Source: CAZWRK01 sp964635875
GTDB taxonomy: Bacteria > Pseudomonadota > Gammaproteobacteria > Burkholderiales > Aquaspirillaceae
Assembly (NCBI GenBank): GCA_964635875.1
Contig: CAZWRK010000002.1
Coordinates: 49,038-113,037 of the forward strand
Direction: 5' to 3'
Length of the DNA stretch: 64,000 bases
The translations under genes were made by a program, and so were the position numbers. A model generated the notes under the pieces. That model had not been told where the DNA came from, made no database searches, and saw nothing but the letters and a program-made list of their open reading frames with translations. Shown in pieces: positions 22,773-29,386 of this stretch; the first letter of the stretch is position 1, and every line of letters starts with the position of its first letter.

Positions 22773-23558
22773 CTAAGCAAGCCTCGCCTCCCTGACAGCG
22801 GCCAGCCGAGCGGCGGCAGCCTCACGCTGCTCGTCGGTCATGGGCTTGCGGGGGAGCGAGTGCTTGACCTTGTGCTTGGCGAACGCAGCCTTGAGGCGAG
22901 CCCCGGCGTCCTTGCCCATCTTGTGCCGCACAAGCTCCAGGTACACCTTGGCGAAGTGCCGACCGTGAGCGGGGATCTGGGTTCCCCACTGACGGTTGGT
23001 GGCGATGTGAGCGATCTCGTGGAGCACCACGTCCTCGGTCCAGGCCCACCGCGGGAGGTTGATCCGAGAGCCCGTGTAGTTGGCTGTCGCGGAACCGTGG
23101 TGCTTCGACTGCACCACGATGCGGCGGTCGCTGTAGCGCCTGCCCCACCAGGCCGAGCCCACCAGTCGATCGACGTAGGACTGGATCTCTTCGATGGAGC
23201 CGAAGCTGCGCCCGGTGTGGCGGATGGCTTCGTTCTCTGCGTCGTAGACCTTCTGGCGCTGCGAGTCCCGAGGTCGGGTGATGCGGTAGCTCTCGTTGGC
23301 CTTGCGGGACTCCACCCGCCGCTCCACCCGCCGACGGTGCCGGGCGTAGTGGTAGGGCTTGTAGCCCCAGCGGAGGGCCTGCACGTCGGACTCCAGGATG
23401 TCCTGGATGCGCTCCCCCACGCCGGTTGTGTCGATGCTCGGCCAGGGCACCCCGTCGATGAGACTCTTGGCGTATCGGCGGTGGTCGTCGTTGGGGATGG
23501 AGTCCAGGTAGTCGTCGGCCCTGTAGGAGTCGATGGCACCGACGCGGATCTCAGTCAT
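22773..23558 (-). CDS. SprT-like zinc metallopeptidase
   Basis: A 261-aa protein starting at ATG 23558, which overlaps the upstream stop (ATGA); longer in-frame starts are rejected. The zinc-protease signature is VVLHEIAHIATNRQWGTQIP, then HGRHF, giving HExxH and a downstream His as in SprT/Spartan. The N-terminal part is highly charged, with many Arg (RYAKSLIDG, HRRRVERRVESRK) suitable for DNA contact, and the C-terminus is a basic helix (KKHSL-like, then EQREAAAARLAAVREARL). SprT-type enzymes remove DNA-protein crosslinks, which would suit a neighbour of a DinG-like helicase. The peptidase assignment is firm; the substrate is inferred. Confidence 0.83.
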   Translation of the reverse strand: MTEIRVGAIDSYRADDYLDSIPNDDHRRYAKSLIDGVPWPSIDTTGVGERIQDILESDVQALRWGYKPYHYARHRRRVERRVESRKANESYRITRPRDSQRQKVYDAENEAIRHTGRSFGSIEEIQSYVDRLVGSAWWGRRYSDRRIVVQSKHHGSATANYTGSRINLPRWAWTEDVVLHEIAHIATNRQWGTQIPAHGRHFAKVYLELVRHKMGKDAGARLKAAFAKHKVKHSLPRKPMTDEQREAAAARLAAVREARLA

Positions 23559-23845
23559 CGGATCACCTTCCGAGCAGCCTCGGCCATCGGGCCGGTCTGG
23601 GCGATCCGTTCGATGAGGTCGGGGCTCAGGCAGCGCCACTTCCCGTAGTCCGGGTGGATGCTGCCGTTGAGCCTGGCAACGATGGTGACGAAGATGCCGG
23701 TGACGTTGCCGTCGGCGTCGGCGTCGAACTCGGTGACCCTGGCAAGGGCCGCTCGCTTCCCTGGCCGGTGAGCCTTGACGATGTCTCCGAGCCGGATGAA
23801 GTTCCGGCCTGCTCGGTACTCGGTGATCTCGGTGGTGGTCTTCAA
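23555..23845 (-). CDS. Hypothetical protein, 96 aa
   Basis: Probable start TTG at 23845, because AAGGAGGGGCGAGG lies directly upstream; an ATG further up (23914) lacks such a site. Beta-rich and SH3/OB-like in pattern: NFIRLGDIVKAHRPGKRAAL, RVTEFDADADGNVTGIFVTI, then a helix (SPDLIERIAQTG). This resembles small nucleic-acid-binding barrel proteins, but no family is certain. It is the first gene after the largest non-coding region. Confidence 0.6.
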   Translation of the reverse strand: MKTTTEITEYRAGRNFIRLGDIVKAHRPGKRAALARVTEFDADADGNVTGIFVTIVARLNGSIHPDYGKWRCLSPDLIERIAQTGPMAEAARKVIR

Positions 23846-23985
23846 GACCTCGCCCCTCCTTGGCGGTCCCGGCCTGGCGGTGCCGGAGGGAGGACGGGTT
23901 CCTCCCGAGACCATTATCTCATGGGCTGTCAACCCCCCAAAGATTCCTGGAGAGCCCGCCAGACTCACCCTGGCTCCAGAACGAC

Positions 23986-24007
23986 GAAAGCCCGCCCCGG
24001 AGGACGG
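23986..24007 (-). terminator. Possible intrinsic terminator
   Basis: On the minus strand CCGTCC pairs with GGGCGG across a TCCG loop (one G-U pair), followed by GCTTTCGTCGTTCT. The U-run is imperfect. It would end transcripts entering from the 24763-29298 genes before the SprT/DinG operon. Confidence 0.4.
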
Positions 24008-24352
24008 ACTCCCATCGGCTGTCTCTTGCGCCTCAACCTCTGGCCCGGAGACCGTCGATGTTCGGCTGGGATCTAGCGGTGGCTCGGCGTCGGGGCGAAC
24101 CCCTCAGCTTTGCCGGTGGCCCGTCGGTGCAACCGGGGGCCGATGCTGGAGGCTTTGGCTGATCCCTTCCGGCGAGCGGTCGGGGGCCGGTGGCTCCAGC
24201 GGTCTCGCTTCCTCCCCTACGCCTCGTTGGCCCGGAGGCCCCCTCGGTCGTCGGTGGTTGGCGAGGGCGAGATCTAAGCACGGCTGGCCGAGGTGCGTCA
24301 AGCACCCTTGCGAGATTTCCTCCGACGACTGGCGGGGGTGGCTCGCACGACC

Positions 24353-24378
24353 GATACCTCAAGGACACCTTGAGTATC
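24353..24378. repeat. Bulged inverted repeat 1
   Basis: GATACCTCAAGG (24353-24364) and CCTTGAGTATC (24368-24378) are complementary except for one bulged C, with a 3-nt loop. No U-tract follows in either direction, so an operator or RNA element is more likely than a terminator. Confidence 0.6.
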
Positions 24379-24546
24379 TATGGATCTGTGTCTTTAGAGG
24401 CAACGCAGTTGCCCTGATGGGAGAAGATCAGAAGGATCTAGCTCTGATAGTCGTGCGAGGTTACCCAGGTAGTCGCCAGATGACCTCAGGCTGGAACGAG
24501 AAGAAGACACCCTCCTGGGCAGGAGCGTGTCGAACGAAGAGGGGTC

Positions 24547-24572
24547 GATCGAACTCAACGTCTGAGTTGATC
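24547..24572. repeat. Bulged inverted repeat 2
   Basis: GATCGAACTCA (24547-24557) and TGAGTTGATC (24563-24572) are complementary except for one bulged G, with a 5-nt loop. The shape is like repeat 1 about 200 bp away although the sequence differs. Confidence 0.6.
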
Positions 24573-24762
24573 CAGTCCACCGGCACCGATGCTCTCGGGA
24601 CTTGCTGGGATGGAAGTAGCTACTGGGATCTGGCATGGGCCTCGGCCCCATCAAGGATCTTGAGGGGTGGGACTCGCTGAGTTCGACAGGCGCGATCTCA
24701 GGGGCCGTGGCGCTCCCGTGCCAGGGAGATGATGGGACTCTAGGGGATGGCGAAGAAGTCGG

Positions 24763-24981
24763 TCAACGAGCCTCGGTCGGGCGGATGGTGACGGCGGTGT
24801 AGACCTTGCCCTTCGTGTTGAAGACCCGGCAGGTGCTCCGACCTTCCCGGTCGTCCCACGCAGTCCTGTAGCCGCGCTTGGACGAGGCGAGGTGGAGCCC
24901 CTTCTCCACGAACAACTTGGCCTCTTCCAGCGTCCCCTTGAACGAGGTGGTCATGTACGGGGTGATGATGTCGAAGGTCAT
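24763..24981 (-). CDS. Hypothetical protein, 72 aa
   Basis: A small basic alpha/beta protein: strand (TFDIITPYMTTSFKG), helix (TLEEAKLFVEKGLHLASS), then strands (CRVFNTKGKVYTAVTIRP). ATG 24981 lies 3 nt after the stop of the helical-repeat gene. No family is recognised. It is the last gene before the large non-coding region. Confidence 0.7.
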   Translation of the reverse strand: MTFDIITPYMTTSFKGTLEEAKLFVEKGLHLASSKRGYRTAWDDREGRSTCRVFNTKGKVYTAVTIRPTEAR

Positions 24982-24984
24982 GGT

Positions 24985-26358
24985 CTACTCCGAGATGGCG
25001 TCGTCCCAGTCCCAGTCCTCGGGACTGGGAGCGGTGGTGCGGGAGGCGTCGGACTCAGCGACCTCATCCACGTTGATCTCTTCCTCTGCCGGAGCGACGA
25101 GCGGAGATGCGAGGGCGTCCTCGTAGGTGAAGCCAGCCTGGAGGACGCGATCGAAGTCGTAGTAGGTCCAGCCGAGGCGGCGAAGCTCGTCGGCCTGGTC
25201 TGCCCCGGTCGCACCAGCCTGGACGTAGCCCAGGAGGCTGTCGTAGGACATCGCGATCCGAAGGGCGTCATCCAGCAGAGCCCTGTCCATCGGGATGGCA
25301 GGAGCACGGTACGACCTGCCATCCGACTTCTCGGTGGGCTCGGAATCGGGGAAGACGGAGGGGGCGTAGGGGTACTTCTCGGAGTAGGCCCGGATCTCGT
25401 CGGGGGTGTACCCGTTCTTGAAGGCGACCTCCAACTGACGGTAGCCCCAGGAGTCATCGCTGTAGCGGCGGCTGCTCTTGATCGACTCTCCCTGGAACTT
25501 GATGATCCAGAGCGCCAACTCCAGCGAGGCTCCGGCTTCGGCCAGCACGGTCGCCATCCGGCGGTCGATCTTGGTGGCCTCGGTCCACTCCTGCCACCCA
25601 GCGCCGACGGCAGCCTTGAGGCGGTAGGCATCCTCCAGGCCGAGCCGGGAGTCCTTCATCTCCACGAGGGCCTCGTAGCCCTTGACGCCCAACTCGTGCC
25701 ATGCCGAGATGTTCTTGTAGGCGTCCCCGACGTTGAACCCGCCGAAGCTCTTGATGAGGATGATGGCCTCTTCGACCGTGTACCCGAGGCTCACCACGAG
25801 GATGTCGTTGCCCTTCACGCCAGCCTTGGCGACGGAGATCACGGCATCGACCGTCTTGATCCCGGTGGACACGGCAGCGTTCACGAGGGCTGCTGACGCT
25901 CCGGCGTTCTTGAGCCGCTCGGCATCCTCCCCAGTGAAGTCCTCCAGGCGGTGATACGCCTTGAGGGTGCTGGCACCGATCTTCGACTTCTTCATGGCGA
26001 GCATGTCGTTGAGGTCGTAGACACCCTTCTCCTGGAAGTCCTTGGCGACCTTCGGGGTGACGCCAGCGGCGTTGGCCCGCTTGATCCCCTCGCTGCTGTC
26101 GATGCCGAGCTTCTGGTACTCACTGACATCCTCGGGGGAGACCCCAGCGACCCACAGTTCCTTGATCTGGTCGGAGGTGTCGAACCCGAGGTCGATGAAG
26201 GCGGCGAGGTCGTCGGGGGTGAGGGTGCGGGAGCGACCACGGAACCCGGTGCTGGGGGTGGCCTCCGGCCCGAGGATGGCGAAGTCCCTCGCCGTCGTCA
26301 GGCCAGCCGAGGCGAGGGTCTTCTTGGCGATCTGGGTGGGGGTGGGGTTCTGGGTCAC
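24985..26358 (-). CDS. Helical-repeat protein, 457 aa, function unknown
   Basis: The start is GTG at 26358, overlapping the upstream TGA (GTGA). From about residue 40 to 330 it is built of short helical units of roughly 20-25 residues with recurring AGV/LG turns: FIDLGFDTSDQIKELWVAGV, EYQKLGIDSSEGIKRANAAG, DFQEKGVYDLNDM, ISVAKAGVKGNDILVVSLGY, and later WHELGVKGYEALVEMKDS. This solenoid-like layout suggests protein-protein or protein-nucleic acid scaffolding. The C-terminus is acidic (EEEINVDEVAESD...DWDWDDAISE). No named repeat family is recognised. It is coupled to the zinc/OB-fold protein upstream. Confidence 0.72.
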   Translation of the reverse strand: MTQNPTPTQIAKKTLASAGLTTARDFAILGPEATPSTGFRGRSRTLTPDDLAAFIDLGFDTSDQIKELWVAGVSPEDVSEYQKLGIDSSEGIKRANAAGVTPKVAKDFQEKGVYDLNDMLAMKKSKIGASTLKAYHRLEDFTGEDAERLKNAGASAALVNAAVSTGIKTVDAVISVAKAGVKGNDILVVSLGYTVEEAIILIKSFGGFNVGDAYKNISAWHELGVKGYEALVEMKDSRLGLEDAYRLKAAVGAGWQEWTEATKIDRRMATVLAEAGASLELALWIIKFQGESIKSSRRYSDDSWGYRQLEVAFKNGYTPDEIRAYSEKYPYAPSVFPDSEPTEKSDGRSYRAPAIPMDRALLDDALRIAMSYDSLLGYVQAGATGADQADELRRLGWTYYDFDRVLQAGFTYEDALASPLVAPAEEEINVDEVAESDASRTTAPSPEDWDWDDAISE

Positions 26359-27242
26359 GCTGCCTCCTGGGCGGTGTCGGTGAGGAACTCGGCCTTGCGG
26401 GGCCGCTTGAAGAATCCGAAGGTCTCGTCGTCGTTGCTGGCCTCGGTGGCGGCGGTGAAGCTCACCCGGTCGCCGCGGCTGACGGCGCTCAGAGCCGAGG
26501 GGACCGAGCCCCAGACCTTGAAGCCACGATCGTCCAGCACCAGCATCTTGTGGGTGGTGCCGTAGTAGCCCTCCTGCCACTTCTCCGAGAGCACCTTGCC
26601 GGTGATCTCGGTGGCCTTGCCCTCCACGACGGGGACGGCGTTGGCCTGCTGCTCGGCCCGCTCCTTGGCCCGCTTCTCGGCCTCGCCCTGGAGCTTGAAG
26701 AGCAGGGCGATCTGCTTCTCGGAAAGCTGGGGGCTGGAGCCGTGGAAGCGGCGGGCGATGTCCTGGGCGATGTAGTGGTCGTTCTCCAGGGCCTCAGCCA
26801 GACCGGGGTGCTCGGCCAGCAGGCCCTCCCGGTACTCCTTGTTCAGCCGCTCGGTCTTGAGCGCCTGGGCCTTCCGCTCGGCCAGAGCCCGCTGGCGGGC
26901 AGCCTTATCGACGCCGGGCAGCATCACGGTGCTGGCGCAGATGTGGCCGATGGCGATGAGGTCGGTGGTCGGCTCGTGCCGGTAGACCGCCCCGTGGGAG
27001 AAGTTCGCCCCACAGTGGTCGCAGGTGCGCTTCGTGGCGAAGTTGCCCCCGGCGAAGGTCCGCTCCCACCAGCCGGAGCCAGCGGCCCGATCCAGGTCTC
27101 GGTGGTCGTAGGCGTAGGCGAGGTGCATGTCCTCGCTGGCACCCTGGTAGAAGACGCCGAGGAACTCGTACTCCGTGGGGTCGATGGCCGAAGGACGGTG
27201 GAGGTCCGTCCTGCCGGTGGTGGTGGTCGTGGTGTCGCTCAC
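26355..27242 (-). CDS. Zinc-finger protein with C-terminal OB-like domain, about 295 aa
   Basis: Probable GTG start at 27242 (SDTTTTTT...), though nearby GTGs cannot be excluded because no clear Shine-Dalgarno is present. A zinc finger is visible around residues 74-104: TCDHCGANFSHGAVYRHE followed by IAIGHICAST. A charged helical middle (KAQALKTERLNKEYREG) precedes a beta-rich C-terminal region (GKVLSEKWQEGYYGTTHKML, GFKVWGSVP, GDRVSFTA, FGFFKRP) that reads like an OB fold. This two-part protein recurs in actinobacteriophages. Nucleic-acid binding is likely; the exact role is unknown. Confidence 0.72.
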   Translation of the reverse strand: MSDTTTTTTGRTDLHRPSAIDPTEYEFLGVFYQGASEDMHLAYAYDHRDLDRAAGSGWWERTFAGGNFATKRTCDHCGANFSHGAVYRHEPTTDLIAIGHICASTVMLPGVDKAARQRALAERKAQALKTERLNKEYREGLLAEHPGLAEALENDHYIAQDIARRFHGSSPQLSEKQIALLFKLQGEAEKRAKERAEQQANAVPVVEGKATEITGKVLSEKWQEGYYGTTHKMLVLDDRGFKVWGSVPSALSAVSRGDRVSFTAATEASNDDETFGFFKRPRKAEFLTDTAQEAA

Positions 27243-27295
27243 GGACACATGATAGGCCGGATCTGGCGAAGATGGCAAGAACCTTGGGGGCCTGC

Positions 27296-28978
27296 TTAGA
27301 AGCCGACCTTGACCTTCTTGAACAGAGCCCTGCGCTCTTCGACGCCGATGGAGCCGACTCCTTCGCCGCCGTCATCGGAGGACGGGGTGATGGCCTCGTG
27401 CCACTCCTGCCTTCGGAAGTTGAGGCCCAAGATCGCTTCCTCCACCGTGCCCAGGGCGATCATGGAGAAGGCGGTGATGGAGTCGTGGCCCCCGTCGATC
27501 CGGCTCAGTCGGTTGATGCGCTGGGTGGTCTTGGCGTGGGTGAGGCACAGTTCGTAGTTGATGACGTACTTGGCTTCGGGGAGGTTGATGCCTCGGGCGG
27601 CGGCGTCGGAGGCCAGGAAGATCTGGGAGTCACCGGCCTTGAAGTCCTGCTTCGACTTCTCCTTCTCTGCCCGAGTCATCGACCCGGTGTAGGTGGAGAC
27701 CGTGAACCCCTCTGCCTTGAGCCGTTCCTCCAGGATCGGAATCACGCTCCTGCCGAAGAAGCTGAACACGACCACCTGATAGCCCTGGTCCCCGACGAGG
27801 CTGTGGAGCTTGGCGACGAGCGCCTCTTCCTTCTCGGACTTCATGCCCTGGAGGGTCTCTGCGCCGACCCGGTTCACGATCAGGCTGGCGATCGTCCCCT
27901 CCTGCGACGAGGCCGGGCTCAGGGTCAGGGCCTTGGGGTGGGCGGCGACCTGCCTGAGCACTCCGAAGAGTACCTCTTCGTCCGTGCGGCTCATCCCTCC
28001 AGGGAAGACCTCTTCGTCGTGGGCGAGGCTCCGCACCGCTTCGTAGAGGGCGGCGTGGTCCCTCCCGAGGGTGACGTACATGGGCTCTTCGGTCGCCTCG
28101 GGGAAGGCTGCTCGGATGTCGGGGTCGCTCTTGCTCTTGTGGCTCACGATGGGGGCGATCTTCTCCTGGAAGGTGACCACCCCAGGTTCGCGCCACGGAT
28201 CGTCTGGGCCGAGGTTCTTGTACCTGGCCCTGTCGAACTGGTCCCTGTACCTGACGTGGTCCCGTTCGAAGGAGGCGATGGAGCCGACGAACGTGGGTGC
28301 GATCAGGCGTAGCTGGTTGAAGGCGTTGTCGGGGCTGGTCTCAACTGGGGTCGCCGTCATCCCGGCAACCCAGACACGATCAGGGGCAGCCGACCGGACG
28401 GCCTTGAGCATCGCCTCGTGGGCCTTGTAGACGACCGAGCCCCGTGCTCCCACCCACCTTCCTCCGAGGCGTCCACCGGACTGGTAGCGGTTGCCCAGGC
28501 GCGTGCTCTCGTCGTAGACGACGGCCAGGCCGCTGCGGGCAGCCACCTCCCTGAGCGTGTCCAGGAGTGGGCCGGTCGCAAAGACCTTCTTCCTGCCCTC
28601 CTTGACGAAGCCCCCGAGGTCGTTGCGCGAGGTCTCGTAGGTGGTGATGAGGACTTGCGGCGGGAGAAGCCCATCGGTCAACGACGCCCGGATCTTCTCC
28701 CGCCGCTTGGGAGTCCCCATGTAGACCTCGGCTCGCAGCGTGGTGAAGGTTCGAAAGTCGTCCAGCCACTCCTTGAGCTTGTTCTGCTCGCAGACCAGCA
28801 GGACGAGCCCCACGAGGCCGTCCTGGACGAGCAGGGAGCCTCCGGCGAGGCTGAGGTGGCTCTTGCCGCATCCGGTCTCCCAGGTGCAGAAGAGGCTGCG
28901 CTGGACGTACCAGCGAGCAACCCCCTCTGCCTGGAACCCGTGGAGTCCGCGAGGGGAGCGGTAGATGGGTTCGGTCAT
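27296..28978 (-). CDS. SNF2-like superfamily 2 helicase/translocase
   Basis: A 560-aa helicase. Motif I is WETGCGKS (33-40), preceded by a Q-like GFQAEGVARWY. Motif II is VVYDEST, with Ser-Thr instead of Ala-His, which fits SNF2-type DES/DEAH variants. Motif III is AGMTATP. The C-terminal RecA lobe has VVVFSFFGRSVIPIL, FLASDAAARGINLPEA and QRINRLSRI (motif VI). SNF2-like phage enzymes usually remodel protein-DNA complexes or assist replication and recombination. The ATG at 28978 overlaps the preceding gene's stop, placing it in the first operon of the replication half. Confidence 0.88.
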   Translation of the reverse strand: MTEPIYRSPRGLHGFQAEGVARWYVQRSLFCTWETGCGKSHLSLAGGSLLVQDGLVGLVLLVCEQNKLKEWLDDFRTFTTLRAEVYMGTPKRREKIRASLTDGLLPPQVLITTYETSRNDLGGFVKEGRKKVFATGPLLDTLREVAARSGLAVVYDESTRLGNRYQSGGRLGGRWVGARGSVVYKAHEAMLKAVRSAAPDRVWVAGMTATPVETSPDNAFNQLRLIAPTFVGSIASFERDHVRYRDQFDRARYKNLGPDDPWREPGVVTFQEKIAPIVSHKSKSDPDIRAAFPEATEEPMYVTLGRDHAALYEAVRSLAHDEEVFPGGMSRTDEEVLFGVLRQVAAHPKALTLSPASSQEGTIASLIVNRVGAETLQGMKSEKEEALVAKLHSLVGDQGYQVVVFSFFGRSVIPILEERLKAEGFTVSTYTGSMTRAEKEKSKQDFKAGDSQIFLASDAAARGINLPEAKYVINYELCLTHAKTTQRINRLSRIDGGHDSITAFSMIALGTVEEAILGLNFRRQEWHEAITPSSDDGGEGVGSIGVEERRALFKKVKVGF

Positions 28979-29298
28979 CCCACCCGAGCGAACTCGGCCC
29001 TGAGGGTCACGTTGAAGGTGAAGCCTCCCGCGCCGATGTGGTCGATCGGGAAGCAGTAGATCACCTCAAGGTCACCATCAGGGTGAGGGACCAGAACCTC
29101 AACCAGAGGGTGAGGCTGATCGTCGGCAGCGCCGAAGACGGCGGTGAGCTTCACCCCGGCGCTCCAGGTGGAGCGATCGACGGTGACCACCTGATCCCCC
29201 CAGCGGGCGTACCACTGGCCGGGATCGTGGAGGGCGCGCTCCAGGATGGTCACAGCCTGCACGGCCTGTGCCACCCTCAGTTCCAGGTCAGCGTTCAT
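28975..29298 (-). CDS. Hypothetical protein, 107 aa
   Basis: Start ATG 29298 is preceded by GGAGAAGGATG, so the seven-codon extension upstream is rejected. Helical N-terminus (ADLELRVAQAVQAVTILERA), then beta-rich (DQVVTVDRSTWSAGVKLTAV, DGDLEVIYCFPI, GGFTFNVTLRAEF). No family is recognised. It is the first gene of the replication half and begins immediately next to the DnaA-box-like cluster. Confidence 0.7.
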   Translation of the reverse strand: MNADLELRVAQAVQAVTILERALHDPGQWYARWGDQVVTVDRSTWSAGVKLTAVFGAADDQPHPLVEVLVPHPDGDLEVIYCFPIDHIGAGGFTFNVTLRAEFARVG

Positions 29299-29341
29299 CG
29301 TCCACATCCTTCTCCACATGGCTGTGGATCTGGCTGTGGAT
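29299..29341. promoter_or_regulatory. Cluster of four DnaA-box-like 9-mers (candidate origin or initiator-binding site)
   Basis: TCGTCCACA (+, to 29306), TTCTCCACA (+, to 29318), AGATCCACA (-, 29323-29331) and TCATCCACA (-, 29335-29343) each differ from TTATCCACA or TTGTCCACA by one or two bases. Core spacing is exactly 12 bp within each orientation. It sits in the gap between the structural and replication halves. Confidence 0.5.
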
Positions 29342-29374
29342 GAGCTTAGGGGGTCACCTGGCGCTTACACAAGG
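29340..29374 (-). promoter_or_regulatory. Degenerate copy of the late-promoter-like element
   Basis: Minus-strand CCTTGT, 11 nt, GTG, 6 nt, TAAGC: the same layout as the four strong copies, with changes at conserved positions. It would drive the 107-aa gene and the helicase behind it. Confidence 0.35.
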
Positions 29375-29386
29375 ATCTATGGAGGC

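Larger units (their letters stand above)
23846..24762. other. 0.9-kb non-coding region with several inverted repeats (candidate control or origin region)
   Basis: No open frame here has a ribosome-binding site or coding character on either strand. It contains two similar bulged hairpins (24353-24378 and 24547-24572), a 10-bp palindrome AGTAGCTACT (24615-24624), an ATCAGA/TCTGAT pair around 24427-24450, a terminator-like hairpin (23986-24007) and a degenerate copy of the late-promoter-like element (24657-24690). The right half is visibly less GC-rich than the genes. A cis-acting control region, origin or non-coding RNA gene are all possible. Confidence 0.6.

Noticed and set aside
23911..23936. 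TTGACA and GATAAT on the minus strand as a sigma-70 promoter for the 96-aa gene
   Set aside because: Only 8 nt separate the boxes; 16-18 are needed. The GGGCTGTCAAC word there resembles a mycobacteriophage stoperator, but I found no second good copy.
23775..24680. A 301-codon plus-strand open frame across the non-coding region, and several minus frames there
   Set aside because: No Shine-Dalgarno, Arg/Pro/Ser-rich composition without hydrophobic pattern, and passes through inverted repeats; treated as non-coding.
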